Part shown: positions 53,264 to 63,874 of the stretch, one piece after another
How the letters are laid out: each line of letters starts with the position of its first letter
Numbering within the stretch: position 1 is the stretch's first letter
NCBI GenBank assembly: GCA_021373015.1
Contig: JAJFTJ010000005.1
Location: 1 to 64,000, forward strand
Direction: 5' to 3'
Length of the DNA stretch: 64,000 bases
From: Nitrospiraceae bacterium
Lineage (GTDB): Bacteria > Nitrospirota > Thermodesulfovibrionia > Thermodesulfovibrionales > UBA1546
Made by a program: the position numbers and the translations under genes
The notes under the pieces: model-generated
The model's input: the letters and a program-made list of their open reading frames with translations, nothing else
Databases searched by the model: none
What the model was told of the DNA's origin: nothing

Positions 53264-53824
53264 GGCATAGAGTCACAGAAGAGGATTTTCAGTGCAGCTG
53301 AAAAAGTATTCTCCGAGTACGGTTATGCACGGGCAAATATGCGCGCTATCGCAAAAGAATCCGGCATGAGCATCGGAGGTATTTACCTCTACTTTAAAAA
53401 TAAGGAAGACCTGTTCATTACGCTTATGAAGTCCAACATGGAAACTATGGCAAGAGAGACCAGAGAAATCCTCAAGTCTATTAACGACCCTGAAGAAGCC
53501 CTTAAAACTTTCATATCTATTGCAGTTAGCAATATTAAAAAATACAGGCAGCTCATTTTAGTATCAGGGAGAGAGCTTGGTTTTACTCTCGGCGTAAAAG
53601 TGAAAAGGAAATATTTTAAGATACAGAGACAGCATATAGAAGATATTATTCAAGACGGAATAAGATCAGATATGTTTCGGAAGTGCAATGTAGAAGAATC
53701 AGCAAAGGTAATAAACTGCGCTCTTCGAGGATATGCACTTTCAATGGTAATAGACCCTGAAACATTATACGTTCCTGAAGAATTCAGCAGTCTTGTACTT
53801 AACGGGTTTTTAAGGAGGAATTAA
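53249..53824 (+). CDS. TetR/AcrR-family repressor
   Basis: 191 residues. The N-terminal helix-turn-helix is complete: RIFSAAEKVFSEYGYARANMRAIAKESGMSIGGIYLYFKNKEDLF. The C-terminal ligand-binding half is unassigned. It lies two bases before the TolC-like gene, and the tandem palindromes sit over its own promoter, so it is the expected local repressor of the efflux genes. The leader is only about eight bases, with AGG as a minimal ribosome site. Confidence 0.92.
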   Translation: MNKRSGIESQKRIFSAAEKVFSEYGYARANMRAIAKESGMSIGGIYLYFKNKEDLFITLMKSNMETMARETREILKSINDPEEALKTFISIAVSNIKKYRQLILVSGRELGFTLGVKVKRKYFKIQRQHIEDIIQDGIRSDMFRKCNVEESAKVINCALRGYALSMVIDPETLYVPEEFSSLVLNGFLRRN

Positions 53825-53826
53825 AA

Positions 53827-55152
53827 GTGAAAAAGATATTTTTTCTTGTGATTGTTTTCTTGTTTATTACGATAAATGCCTATGCAGTCGAATATACGCT
53901 GGAAGATCTTTATAAGCTTGCACTAGAGCGGGCAGAAAGCATAAAAATATCTGAGGAAGATGTTTTTATTGCAGAGACAACGAAGGACAAGGCTGTCGCA
54001 GCCTTGCTGCCGAAGCTGTCTGCATTTGCCGGTTATACAAAATACACTGAAGAAAAATACGCATCTTCGGGTGGACAGCTGATACAGCCTGATAATTCAA
54101 AGACATGGGGCTTCAGGCTTGATCAGTCATTCACGATTAACGGCAGGGAGCTAAAGGCGTTTCAGATCACAAAGGAAAATATCGAAAAAAGCAAATACGA
54201 TTATAATGCGCTAAAAGAAAATTATCTCCTGAGTGTTTCTGCTGCTTACTATGATGTTCTCAGAGCAAAGAAAACTTTCGAGATCACAAAATCGAATGTA
54301 GAGAGGCTGACAAAATACAGGGAAGCAGCTGCAATCAGGCTTAGGATTGGCGAAATAACAAAGACCACTCTTTTACGCGCAGAGGCAGAATTGGCCGGAG
54401 CAAAGTCAGAGGAGATAAAGGCAAGAAATTTTTTTGAACTTGCGAGAGCTATTCTGGCTAGAATTGTGGGGATAACCGGACCATATGAACTGAAGGAAAC
54501 TCCTTTCAGCTTCAAGTCAATAACAGAGATAAAGGGGATGGAAACAATAAATATTTTGAAACATACAGCATTTTCAGAGAGAACAGAGCTCAAAAGCCTC
54601 GAGATGCAGAAAAAGATGAACGAAAATCAGGTTAGTTACGCAAAAGGAGCTTACTGGCCTACGATTTCCATTGAAGGAGTTTATTCAAAAAAAGAGGATG
54701 ATCCAATGGCATCGAGTGTTAACAAAGAGAGCGTATACGGAGGCGTTAAATTGAATTTTCCGTTTTTTGAAGGCGGTCTCAGAAGGGCAGAAGTAAGAGA
54801 GGCAGAAGCAAGAATGAGACAGGCTGTTCTTTTATATGAGGACAAGAAAAAGGCAATAGGCGTTGAGGTAGAAAATGCATACCTTGATTTGCAGACACAG
54901 AAAGGCATAATGGAGCAGTTTGAAGCACAGCTTGCCTTTGCCACAGATAATTACAATGCTGTAAATAAACAGTTTCAGTATGGAATAGCCAACAGTCTTG
55001 ATGTTATGGATGCAAACAATCTTCTTGTTACAGCAGAGAGACAACTGGCTGACGCAAAATACAATTATCAGGTTGCTGTATTAAAATTAAAAAAAGCCGC
55101 AGGCATTCTTCTGAAAAATATAATTGTTCAGGCTGACAATAAAAATAATTAA
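53827..55152 (+). CDS. TolC-like outer-membrane efflux protein (first copy)
   Basis: 441 residues with a signal peptide ending at NAYAVEYT. Two OEP repeats are visible: SVSAAYYDVLRAKKTFEITKSNVERL in the first, and VENAYLDLQTQKGIMEQFEAQL plus NSLDVMDANNLLVTAERQLADAKYNYQVAVLKLKKAAG in the second. These form half of the trimeric alpha-beta channel. It is the likely exit channel for the adaptor and RND pump encoded next. Confidence 0.92.
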   Translation: MKKIFFLVIVFLFITINAYAVEYTLEDLYKLALERAESIKISEEDVFIAETTKDKAVAALLPKLSAFAGYTKYTEEKYASSGGQLIQPDNSKTWGFRLDQSFTINGRELKAFQITKENIEKSKYDYNALKENYLLSVSAAYYDVLRAKKTFEITKSNVERLTKYREAAAIRLRIGEITKTTLLRAEAELAGAKSEEIKARNFFELARAILARIVGITGPYELKETPFSFKSITEIKGMETINILKHTAFSERTELKSLEMQKKMNENQVSYAKGAYWPTISIEGVYSKKEDDPMASSVNKESVYGGVKLNFPFFEGGLRRAEVREAEARMRQAVLLYEDKKKAIGVEVENAYLDLQTQKGIMEQFEAQLAFATDNYNAVNKQFQYGIANSLDVMDANNLLVTAERQLADAKYNYQVAVLKLKKAAGILLKNIIVQADNKNN

Positions 55153-55167
55153 GCAAAGAGGGCTCTG

Positions 55168-56334
55168 ATGAAAATAAACATAGGACCAAACACTCTAAAT
55201 AAAATACTGGGGATATCGCTGCTAATTTTTTCGGTTTCATTTATTGCTGCATGTTCTGGAGGAAAACCCGATAAAGGCAAGACAATGCCTGTTCCTGTCC
55301 TTGTTGCAAGTGTTTCAAAAGAAACAGTGCCTGTTCAGATCAATGCAATAGGGAATATTGAGGCGTATTCAACTGTCTCGATAAAGGCGCGCGTCAACGG
55401 AGAGTTAACGGCTGTTCACTTTCAAGAAGGCAAAGATGTCAATAAGGGCGATCTGCTTTTTACCATAGACCCCAGACCATATAAGGCAGCGCTGGATTCT
55501 GCAAAAGCTAATCTTTTAAAGGATACGGCTTTATACAAAAAAGCTGAAGAAGACGAAAAAAGATATTCAGAACTCTACAAAGAACAGCTTGTGAGCAGAT
55601 CGCAGTATGAGCAGATTTTTGCAAATGCCGAGGCTTTAAAGGCAACAGTTGAAGCTGATAAAGCGGCTGTTGAGAACGCTGAGCTTCAGTTAAGTTATTG
55701 CACGATACATGCTCCAATTTCAGGAAAGACAGGAAGCCTGCTTTTTAATAAGGGAAATCAGATAAAGGCTAATGATGATAAGGCAATGGTTGTTATTAAT
55801 CAGCTGCAGCCGACATATGTGAATTTCTCTGTGCCTGAGCAGAATTTCCCTGAGATAAAGAAATATATGTCAAAGGGCTCTTTGAAGATCGAGGCGGTTG
55901 TTGCAAAAGACTATCAGGATACAGAAAAAGGAACACTTAGCTTCATTGATAATGCAGTTGATGCATCAACAGGGACTATAAGAATAAAAGGAACCTTTGC
56001 GAACAAGAGCAAGAGACTCTGGCCGGGGCAGTTTGTGAATGTTGTCATGACATTAACGACACAACCTGATGCAATCGTTGTTCCTTTGCAGGCGGTGCAG
56101 ACAGGCCAGAGCGGACAGTATGTTTTTGTTGTAAAGAATGATATGACTGTTGAAATGCGTCCTGTTGTGGCGAACAGGAGTTTCAATGACAAGGCTGTTA
56201 TTGAAAAAGGTCTGCAGCCTAATGAGAAAGTTGTTACAGATGGACAGATGAAGCTTATTCCCGGAGTAAAAATAGAGATCAAGGACGGGAAAAACAGCAA
56301 AGAGATTAAAGAAAAACAAGGCAGCAAACAATAA
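55168..56334 (+). CDS. RND efflux periplasmic adaptor lipoprotein
   Basis: 388 residues of the AcrA/MexA type. Signal peptide with lipobox FIAAC (lipidated Cys). The order is lipoyl half (IGNIEAYSTVSIKARVNGEL), helical hairpin, second lipoyl half (LSYCTIHAPISGKTGSLLFNKGN), then beta-barrel and membrane-proximal parts (DQ-rich end VVTDGQMKLIPGVKIEI). Its stop and the ATG of the pump gene overlap by one base, indicating coupled production. Confidence 0.94.
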   Translation: MKINIGPNTLNKILGISLLIFSVSFIAACSGGKPDKGKTMPVPVLVASVSKETVPVQINAIGNIEAYSTVSIKARVNGELTAVHFQEGKDVNKGDLLFTIDPRPYKAALDSAKANLLKDTALYKKAEEDEKRYSELYKEQLVSRSQYEQIFANAEALKATVEADKAAVENAELQLSYCTIHAPISGKTGSLLFNKGNQIKANDDKAMVVINQLQPTYVNFSVPEQNFPEIKKYMSKGSLKIEAVVAKDYQDTEKGTLSFIDNAVDASTGTIRIKGTFANKSKRLWPGQFVNVVMTLTTQPDAIVVPLQAVQTGQSGQYVFVVKNDMTVEMRPVVANRSFNDKAVIEKGLQPNEKVVTDGQMKLIPGVKIEIKDGKNSKEIKEKQGSKQ

Positions 56335-59300
56335 TGAATATCGCTGAGATTTTTATAAAAAGACCTGTCATGACAACGCTTGTCATGACAGCATTAGTGC
56401 TTTTTGGGATTATCGGTTACAAATTTCTGCCTGTTAATGACCTGCCGAGTGTGGATTTCCCTACAATAAATGTCACGGCAGATCTGCCGGGCGCCAGCCC
56501 TGAGACTATGGCATCAGCAGTAGCCACTCCTTTGGAAAGACAGTTTTCTACAATTGCTGGTATTGATTCAATGACATCAACAAATACTTTAGGGAAAACG
56601 CAGATTACACTCCAATTTAATCTCAGCCGTAATATTGATGCAGCAGCGCAGGATGTTCAGGCAATGATCTCGAAGTCAGCGCGTCTGCTTCCGCCTGATA
56701 TGCCGAGTCCTCCTTCATATCAGAAGGTTAACCCTGCTGATTCCCCGGTTATTTTTATTTCGATGAATTCTCCTACTCTGCCGCTTTCAACAGTGAATGA
56801 ATATGCAGATACATATGTTGCACAGCGCATCTCGATGATTAGCGGAGTGGCTCAGGTTATGATTTATGGCGCTCAGAAATATGCAGTGCGCGTTCAGCTT
56901 AATCCTGAAGCCTTATCCTACAGAGGCATTGGCATTGATGAGATCATGAATGCTGTTTCAAAGGCTAATGTTAATTTGCCTATAGGCGCTTTATACGGTT
57001 CTGACAAGGCATTTACATTACAGGCAAGCGGTCAGCTTTATGAAGCTTCGGCATATCGCAAATTGATAGTGGCTTACCGCAACGGCTCTCCTGTGTATCT
57101 TGAGCAGCTTGGAAATGTCATAGACAGTGTGGAGAACAGCAGATTGGCCAGTTGGTATAATGATACGCGTTCGATTGTTCTTGCTATTCAGCGCCAGCCC
57201 GGAACGAACACTATTGAAGTAGTTGATTCAATTAAAGCTCTTCTTCCGGCTTTTCGCGCTCAGATACCTGCATCAATTAATCTAAATATACTTTTTGACA
57301 GATCTGTTTCTATTAAGGAATCAGTCAATGAGGTTAAATTCACACTATTTCTTGCAATCTGTCTTGTTGTTCTCGTTATATTTCTGTTTTTAAGAAATCT
57401 TTCTGCAACAGTAATTCCAAGTCTTGCCTTGCCAATATCGATCATATTTACTTTTGCGGCAATGTATCTTCTTGATTACAGCATTAATAATTTTTCATTA
57501 TTGGCGATGATCCTCGCTGTAGGATTTGTTGTAGATGACGCTATTGTTATGCTGGAAAACATCGTCAGACATATGGAAAAGGGCGAGAGTGTAAAGGAAG
57601 CTGCATTGAAAGGCTCGAAGGAAATTGGATTTACCATTTTATCAATGACATTATCGCTGGTTGCAGTATTTATCCCCGTACTTTTTATGGGCGGGATACT
57701 CGGCCGTCTGCTTCATGAATTTGCAGTCACAATAAGCATGGCAATTCTTGTATCTGGGTTTGTGTCATTGAGCCTTACGCCGATGCTTTGCAGTAAATTT
57801 ATACGGCCTCACGGTGAAGAACGCCACGGCAGGCTTTACATGACACTTGAGAAATTTTTTAACAAGATGCTTGATACATACAAATGGAGTCTTGATATAG
57901 TCCTAAAGCACAGAAGAACAACTATGATAATTACAGTCATTATGTTAATCCTAAGTCTTTTTATGTTCGCTTCAATGCCAAAGGGATTTCTTCCAAGCGA
58001 GGATATAGGAAGAATTTTTGCATTTACAGAGGCACAGCAGGGGATTTCTTTTGATGCAATGGTAAAACGCCAAAAGGAATTGGCGGATATTATAAGCAAG
58101 GATCCTAATGTTGATGCCTTTATGTCAGTAGTAGGTGCAGCAGGTCCTAGCTCTTCACTCAATACAGGAAGAATGTTCATAAATCTAAAGCCGCGCTCAG
58201 AACGTAAATTGAGAGCAGAGGGAGTTATACAGGAACTCAGAAAAAAAACTTCTAATGTAACTGGAATACAAATTTTTATGCAAAACCCTCCGCCTATTGT
58301 TATCGGCGGCAGATTAACAAAAGGGCAGTATCAGTACACTCTCCAGGGGCCTGATATAGAAGAACTTTATAAATATTCTGCAATACTCGAAATGAAACTT
58401 CGTGAAATCCCGATTCTTCAAGATGTAACAAGCGATCTTCAGATAAAAAATCCTCAGTTGGATATTGATATAAACAGGGATAAGGCCTCGGCATTAGGAA
58501 TAAGCGCCCAGCAGATAGAAGATGCTTTAAGCACCGCATATTCTACAAGACAGATATCTACAATATACGCTCCAACTAATCAGTATCAGGTTATTATGGA
58601 GGTAGAATCAAAATATCAGCTGGATCCATCGGCATTGCTGTTATTATATGTCAGGTCTTCTTCCGGGAAACTAGTTCCTTTAAATGCTATTGCAGACCTT
58701 AAAAATACCGTTGGTCCTCTGTCAGTCAATCATCAGGGACAGCTTCCTGCAGTTACGCTTTCATTTAATCTAAGACCTGATGTATCTTTGAGCGAGGCTG
58801 TCTCATCTGTTGATAAAGCGTCGAGTGCAACCCTGCCTCAAACCATAAGCACAAATTTTGGCGGCACAGCTCAGGCGTTTCAATCATCAATGCAAAATTT
58901 ATGGATTCTTTTAATTGTAGCTGTGCTTGTTATATACATTGTTCTCGGAATACTTTATGAAAGTTTTATCCATCCGATAACTATTCTTTCAGGTCTGCCG
59001 TCTGCAAGTTTCGGAGCATTATTTACGCTTATGATATTCGGTATGGAACTTAATATCTATGGATTTGTTGGAATAATCATGCTTATTGGGATTGTTAAGA
59101 AAAATGCGATTATGATGATAGATTTTGCGCTTGTTGCCCAAAGGGAAAAAGGCGAGGAGCCTGCTGAAGCCATATATGAAGGATGTATTGTAAGGTTCCG
59201 TCCGATTATGATGACAACAATGTCAGCTATGATGGGAATATTGCCAATTGCCCTTGGTTTTGGCGCCGGCGCTGATGTGCGTCGTCCATTAGGACTTGCT

Positions 59301-59423
59301 GTTGTTGGCGGTCTTGTAGTTTCACAGTTAATGACGCTGTATGTTACTCCTGTTTTTTATGTATATATGGAGGCATTCAAAGATAAGGTGAATGAATGGA
59401 GACATTCCAAAAAAAATCAGTAA
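56334..59423 (+). CDS. RND multidrug efflux pump (AcrB/MdtB type)
   Basis: 1029 residues, 12 TM helices with two large periplasmic loops. Start MNIAEIFIKRPVMTTLVMTALVL is typical. Proton-relay residues: the Asp pair in VGFVVDDAIVMLENIVRHME (near residue 400) and the Lys in GIVKKNAIMMIDFAL (near 920). Other landmarks: QPGTNTIEVVD, GMELNIYGFVGIIMLIG and GFGAGADVRRPLGLAVVGG. It resembles MdtB/MdtC-like subunits more than AcrB, but one copy is present here, so it is probably homotrimeric. Confidence 0.96.
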   Translation: MNIAEIFIKRPVMTTLVMTALVLFGIIGYKFLPVNDLPSVDFPTINVTADLPGASPETMASAVATPLERQFSTIAGIDSMTSTNTLGKTQITLQFNLSRNIDAAAQDVQAMISKSARLLPPDMPSPPSYQKVNPADSPVIFISMNSPTLPLSTVNEYADTYVAQRISMISGVAQVMIYGAQKYAVRVQLNPEALSYRGIGIDEIMNAVSKANVNLPIGALYGSDKAFTLQASGQLYEASAYRKLIVAYRNGSPVYLEQLGNVIDSVENSRLASWYNDTRSIVLAIQRQPGTNTIEVVDSIKALLPAFRAQIPASINLNILFDRSVSIKESVNEVKFTLFLAICLVVLVIFLFLRNLSATVIPSLALPISIIFTFAAMYLLDYSINNFSLLAMILAVGFVVDDAIVMLENIVRHMEKGESVKEAALKGSKEIGFTILSMTLSLVAVFIPVLFMGGILGRLLHEFAVTISMAILVSGFVSLSLTPMLCSKFIRPHGEERHGRLYMTLEKFFNKMLDTYKWSLDIVLKHRRTTMIITVIMLILSLFMFASMPKGFLPSEDIGRIFAFTEAQQGISFDAMVKRQKELADIISKDPNVDAFMSVVGAAGPSSSLNTGRMFINLKPRSERKLRAEGVIQELRKKTSNVTGIQIFMQNPPPIVIGGRLTKGQYQYTLQGPDIEELYKYSAILEMKLREIPILQDVTSDLQIKNPQLDIDINRDKASALGISAQQIEDALSTAYSTRQISTIYAPTNQYQVIMEVESKYQLDPSALLLLYVRSSSGKLVPLNAIADLKNTVGPLSVNHQGQLPAVTLSFNLRPDVSLSEAVSSVDKASSATLPQTISTNFGGTAQAFQSSMQNLWILLIVAVLVIYIVLGILYESFIHPITILSGLPSASFGALFTLMIFGMELNIYGFVGIIMLIGIVKKNAIMMIDFALVAQREKGEEPAEAIYEGCIVRFRPIMMTTMSAMMGILPIALGFGAGADVRRPLGLAVVGGLVVSQLMTLYVTPVFYVYMEAFKDKVNEWRHSKKNQ

Positions 59424-59446
59424 AGCAAAGTATGAGGGCTTATAAC

Positions 59447-60748
59447 ATGACAGAGCGTAAATTTTATTTTATTCGGGTAATTTTTTCAGTCATTTTCTTG
59501 TTGTCTCTTCCTTTTCATGCAGCTGGCGAGGAGATAATTAAAAAGAATGAGAATTTAAACTTGGAACGATGTATTGAATTAGCTTTCAAATTCCATCCGA
59601 GTATTGTTGCTGCTAAAAATAATGTTTTAGTGAACCAGAGCAAAATAGGACAGGCGCAGTCTAATTATTTTCCTCAGCTAAGCGCATCGGGAGGCTATAG
59701 CAAAATAAAATCAGCATCAGGAGGGTCAACGCTTAAATCCGACAACCCTTATGATCAATATACCAGCAGTATAAATCTCAACCAGATGCTTTTTGATTTT
59801 GGTAAGACTCCGACACAGGTCAGAATTCAGGAGTTCAACCGCGATGCCTCTAAAGCTGATCTTGACAACATTATAGATCAGACAATATTCAACGTAAAAC
59901 AGGCTTATTATAATCTGCTCCAGACAAAGAGAAGCAGAGATGTTGCTCTTGAAACAGTAGCCCAGTATCAGCAGCATCTTGAGCAGGCAAAAGGATTTTT
60001 CAGTGTTGGAACTAAATCAAAATTCGATGTGACAAAAGCTGAAGTTGATCTTAGCACTGCAAAGCTTAATCTGATAAAGGCTGAAAATAATCTTAAGATC
60101 GCTTTTGTAACACTCAATAACGCCATGGGAATTCCAAATGCGCCGGAATATACGCTTGTAGACAATCTTACTGTAAAAAAACAACATGTAACATTACAAG
60201 AAGCTATTGAGACGGCCTTTAAAAATCGTCCTGATCTTATTTCGCTTACAGCAAAGAAAGAGGCTGCAAAAGAATCCGTTTCACTTGCAAAAAAAGGATA
60301 TTATCCTGTGTTGAACGGAAGCGCTGCTTATAACTGGTCGGCGCAGAAATTTCCTCTTCAAGAAGGCTGGACCGCAGGAGTTACAATGACATTTCCGATA
60401 TTCAGCGGATTTCTCACAAGGCATCAGGTGAAAGAAGCAGAGGCTAATCTGGATTTAGTTAGAGCCAATGAAGAGGCACTAAAAAATACAATTCAATTAA
60501 ATATAAGACAGGCATATCTTCAGCTTCTTCAAGCTGAAGAATCAACAACAACTGCTGAGCTTGCGGTAAAGCAGGCAACTGAAAATCTAGAAATTGCAAA
60601 TGGGAGATATGAAGCAGGAATAAGCAGCCCGATCGAAGTAACTGATGCACAAGTTGCATACAGCAATTCAAAACTATCACACATACAGGCGCTTTATGAT
60701 TATCAATTGGCGCTTGCAAGCCTTGAGCAGGCTATGGGGTTAAAATAA
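59447..60748 (+). CDS. TolC-like outer-membrane efflux protein (second copy)
   Basis: 433 residues from ATG 59447 (GAGGG at 59434-59438); earlier in-frame ATGs run inside the RND gene. Signal peptide ends at FHAAGEE. OEP repeats: IFNVKQAYYNLLQTKRSRDVALETV with KFDVTKAEVDLSTAKLNLIKA, and IRQAYLQLLQAEESTTTAELAV with SSPIEVTDAQVAYSNSKLSHIQALYDYQLALASLEQAMG. Sequence differs clearly from the first TolC-like gene at 53.8 kb. It precedes the MacAB-type genes and likely serves them. Confidence 0.93.
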   Translation: MTERKFYFIRVIFSVIFLLSLPFHAAGEEIIKKNENLNLERCIELAFKFHPSIVAAKNNVLVNQSKIGQAQSNYFPQLSASGGYSKIKSASGGSTLKSDNPYDQYTSSINLNQMLFDFGKTPTQVRIQEFNRDASKADLDNIIDQTIFNVKQAYYNLLQTKRSRDVALETVAQYQQHLEQAKGFFSVGTKSKFDVTKAEVDLSTAKLNLIKAENNLKIAFVTLNNAMGIPNAPEYTLVDNLTVKKQHVTLQEAIETAFKNRPDLISLTAKKEAAKESVSLAKKGYYPVLNGSAAYNWSAQKFPLQEGWTAGVTMTFPIFSGFLTRHQVKEAEANLDLVRANEEALKNTIQLNIRQAYLQLLQAEESTTTAELAVKQATENLEIANGRYEAGISSPIEVTDAQVAYSNSKLSHIQALYDYQLALASLEQAMGLK

Positions 60749-60749
60749 T

Positions 60750-61925
60750 ATGAAAAAGAAAATTATTATTACTTCTGGAATCGCTGTATTAGTTATTGTT
60801 CTTACAGCTGTTTATTTTTTAAGCGGCAATAAAGAAATGAAGTTCAGGACCGAAAAGCTTGCAAAAGGTGATATCACTGCAGCTGTCTCGGCAACGGGAA
60901 ATGTTAATGCTGTTACAAATGTTTTGGTTGGCACGCAGGTTTCAGGAACAATAAAAAATATCTACGTTGACTTCAATTCAATTGTTAAAAAAGGCCAGCT
61001 TATTGCTCAGATCGATCCAACAACATTCGAGGCTCAGGTTGACCAGGCAAGGGCGAATCTGATGTCATCAAAGGCAAATGAGGACAAGGCAAATGTAACA
61101 GTTCTTGATGCAAAGCGTACAATGGAGAGATATAAAGAATTGTTCGCAAAAAATCTTATTGCGCGCAGTGATCTTGATGTTGCCGAGACCAATTATTTGA
61201 CATCAGTAGCAGCTGCAAGCTCTGCAAAGGCTCAGGTTGCTCAAACAGCTGCTGCTTTAAAGATTGCAGAAACAAATTTGAGGTATACAAGAATCCTGTC
61301 TCCTGTTAATGGGATTGTGGTATCAAGAAATGTGGATGTTGGACAGACAGTTGCCGCAAGTTTTCAGACACCGACACTTTTTACAATAGCTCAGGATCTC
61401 ACAAAGATGCAGATCGACACAAATGTCGACGAAGCGGACATAGGCAAAATAGCTGTTGGACAAAAAGTCGAATTCAATATCGATGCATATCCTGAAATAA
61501 CATTTAAAGGGGTAGTGGCTCAGATAAGAAATTCTCCGATAAATGTTCAAAACGTTATCACTTATGACGTCGTGGTTATGGTTGATAACAGTGATATGAA
61601 ACTAAAACCGGGAATGACGGCAAATGTTTCGATTATTATTGCTTCTCAGAAAAATGTACTCAAAGTTTCGAATGCTGCTCTTAGATTCAGACTCAGTGAA
61701 GCGCCTGAAAAGACAGCAGGCAAACCGGGGAAAAAATCTATTGGTATCTGGATATTGGAAAACAAAAAACCAAAAAGGATAAATATCAAAACAGGACTAA
61801 GCGACGGCAATTATACGGAAGTGATTTCTGAAGAACTGAAAGAAGGACAAGAAGTTATTGTTGAGGCTTTGACACAGCAAAAAAGCGGTTCAACAAAACA
61901 GTCTGGTGGTCCCAGACTGTTTTAA
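60750..61925 (+). CDS. MacA-like periplasmic adaptor
   Basis: 391 residues of the HlyD/MacA type, anchored by an N-terminal TM helix (IIITSGIAVLVIVLTAVYFL) instead of a lipobox. Lipoyl halves around VSATGNVNAVTNVLVGTQVSG and ILSPVNGIVVSRNVDVGQTV; long helical hairpin with RTMERYKELFAKNLIARSDLD; beta-barrel domain; C-terminal WILENKKPKRINIKTG. Starts one base after the second TolC stop and precedes the ABC genes by seven bases. Confidence 0.93.
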   Translation: MKKKIIITSGIAVLVIVLTAVYFLSGNKEMKFRTEKLAKGDITAAVSATGNVNAVTNVLVGTQVSGTIKNIYVDFNSIVKKGQLIAQIDPTTFEAQVDQARANLMSSKANEDKANVTVLDAKRTMERYKELFAKNLIARSDLDVAETNYLTSVAAASSAKAQVAQTAAALKIAETNLRYTRILSPVNGIVVSRNVDVGQTVAASFQTPTLFTIAQDLTKMQIDTNVDEADIGKIAVGQKVEFNIDAYPEITFKGVVAQIRNSPINVQNVITYDVVVMVDNSDMKLKPGMTANVSIIIASQKNVLKVSNAALRFRLSEAPEKTAGKPGKKSIGIWILENKKPKRINIKTGLSDGNYTEVISEELKEGQEVIVEALTQQKSGSTKQSGGPRLF

Positions 61926-61932
61926 ATTAAAT

Positions 61933-62619
61933 ATGGCGCTCATAGAAGTAAGAAATATATGCAAAATTTACAGCCTAGGTGATGTCGAGGTGAACGCTCT
62001 GTGCGGAGTGACTGTCTCTATAGAAAAAGGAGAATTCGTAGCGATCATGGGACCTTCTGGCTCAGGCAAATCAACATTCATGAATATTATCGGATGCCTC
62101 GACAAGCAGACCAGCGGTGAATATCTGATAGACGGTATTGATACTGCAAGCCTTTCAAGAGATGAGCTTGCAGGAATAAGAAATAAAAAAATAGGTTTTG
62201 TGTTCCAGGGTTTTAATCTTTTGTCCAGAACATCGGCAATAGAAAATGTTGAACTCCCTATGTTGTATAACGGATTTACGCCTGAGGAACGAAGAGAAAG
62301 GGCTATGAATGCGTTAAAGCTTGTAGGGCTCGATGGTAGAGAACATCATCATCCCAACCAGTTATCAGGCGGACAACAGCAGAGGGTTGCCATAGCCAGA
62401 TCACTTGTTAATGATGCTCCTATGATTCTTGCTGATGAACCAACAGGAAACCTCGACACAAAAACAAGCAATGAGATAATGGATCTTTTTGTAAATCTTA
62501 ATAAAAAATCGGAGATAACAATTATTCTTGTGACTCACGAACCTGATATAGCGGCATATGCGCGGAGAAATATAAAATTCGTAGACGGCAGAATAATAAA
62601 AGACGAGAAGAGAAAATAA
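61933..62619 (+). CDS. MacB/LolD-type ABC transporter ATPase
   Basis: 228 residues from ATG 61933 (the earlier GTG-type starts lie in macA). Walker [11 protein letters not shown]-loop VFQGFNLL, signature [15 protein letters not shown], Walker [14 protein letters not shown]-loop LVTHEPD. In E. coli MacB the ATPase is fused to the permease; here they are separate genes, so two of each probably assemble. Confidence 0.95.
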   Translation: MALIEVRNICKIYSLGDVEVNALCGVTVSIEKGEFVAIMGPSGSGKSTFMNIIGCLDKQTSGEYLIDGIDTASLSRDELAGIRNKKIGFVFQGFNLLSRTSAIENVELPMLYNGFTPEERRERAMNALKLVGLDGREHHHPNQLSGGQQQRVAIARSLVNDAPMILADEPTGNLDTKTSNEIMDLFVNLNKKSEITIILVTHEPDIAAYARRNIKFVDGRIIKDEKRK

Positions 62620-62620
62620 T

Positions 62621-63850
62621 ATGATTTATATACCCTCGGCATTAAAGATTTCTCTTAGAGCGCTCAAGGTGAATAAGACTCGTTCTGCGCTGACTATGCT
62701 TGGAATAATTATAGGTGTTGGAGCTGTAATAACAATGCTTGCAGTAGGAACAGGAGCAAGCAGAAAAATTGCTGAGCAGATCGCAAGCACTGGAAGCAAT
62801 CTTATTATGGTACTTTCCGGAGCAACTACTTCAGGCGGAGTTAGAATGGGAGCAGGTTCCCAGCCAACTCTTACAACAGGAGACGCTGAGGCAATACAAA
62901 AAGAATTGTCTGCAGTTGCGTATGCTGCGCCTATTCTGAGTGGAACAGCGCAAATAGTCTATGGAAATCAGAACTGGTCCACAGGTGTCACAGGCACGAC
63001 ACCTGAGATGCTTGATGTAAAAGAATGGGCATTGTCTTCAGGAAGACCGTTCACTTCAGAAGATGTAAAAAGCGCAACAAAAGTCTGTCTGCTGGGCCAG
63101 ACTGTGGTTGACAGCCTTTTCGGAAGTCTTGACCCTGTTGGTCAGATTGTAAGAATAAAAAAAGTTCCTTTTAAGGTCATCGGTGTTCTTGATAAAAAAG
63201 GCCAGTCTGCGACTGGACAGGACCAGGACGATGTTATCTATGTTCCTGTAACTACCGCACAAAAAAAACTTTTCGGAACTACTCTGCCTGGTATGGTCAG
63301 GTTTATCATGGTCAAGGCAAAAGGATCTGAAGAATTGCCAGCTGCTGAAAAACAGATTACAGAACTGCTCAAACAGAGGCATAAAATAGGTTTTAAAAAA
63401 GATTTAGATTTTACTGTTAGAAATCTCACTCAGATGATGCAGGCGGCTGAAGAATCAACAAGAGTTATGACGCTGCTTCTTGGCGCGATTGCTTCTGTGT
63501 CTTTGCTTGTTGGAGGGATAGGCATTATGAACATAATGCTTGTTTCTGTTATAGAGAGGACAAGAGAGATAGGGATACGTATGGCAGTCGGAGCTAAAAC
63601 ATGGGATATAAGGCTGCAGTTTATTATCGAGGCGCTTATTCTTTCTATGACAGGAGGAATAATAGGAATAATTCTCGGCATAACAAGCTCGGAAATCCTG
63701 TCTTTTACAGCTGGATGGACAACAGTAGTCTCAGTTTTTTCTATAGTGCTTTCGTTCAGTTTTTCTGCGATTGTCGGGATATTTTTCGGTTTTTATCCGG
63801 CATATAAGGCGTCTCTGCTTAATCCAATAGATGCCTTGAGATATGAATAA
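62621..63850 (+). CDS. MacB-like ABC permease (FtsX-type, four TM helices)
   Basis: 409 residues. TM1 near the N-terminus (LTMLGIIIGVGAVITMLAV), a large periplasmic MacB_PCD domain (residues about 45-270), and three C-terminal TM helices in the FtsX domain (LLLGAIASVSLLVGGIGIMNIMLVSVIERTREIGI ... PAYKASLLNPIDALRYE). The coupling motif RTREIGIRMAVGA contacts the ATPase. Mechanotransmission-type exporter working with the adaptor and TolC-like protein upstream. Confidence 0.95.
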   Translation: MIYIPSALKISLRALKVNKTRSALTMLGIIIGVGAVITMLAVGTGASRKIAEQIASTGSNLIMVLSGATTSGGVRMGAGSQPTLTTGDAEAIQKELSAVAYAAPILSGTAQIVYGNQNWSTGVTGTTPEMLDVKEWALSSGRPFTSEDVKSATKVCLLGQTVVDSLFGSLDPVGQIVRIKKVPFKVIGVLDKKGQSATGQDQDDVIYVPVTTAQKKLFGTTLPGMVRFIMVKAKGSEELPAAEKQITELLKQRHKIGFKKDLDFTVRNLTQMMQAAEESTRVMTLLLGAIASVSLLVGGIGIMNIMLVSVIERTREIGIRMAVGAKTWDIRLQFIIEALILSMTGGIIGIILGITSSEILSFTAGWTTVVSVFSIVLSFSFSAIVGIFFGFYPAYKASLLNPIDALRYE

Positions 63851-63874
63851 ATTATATTTTGAAGGAAAAAATAG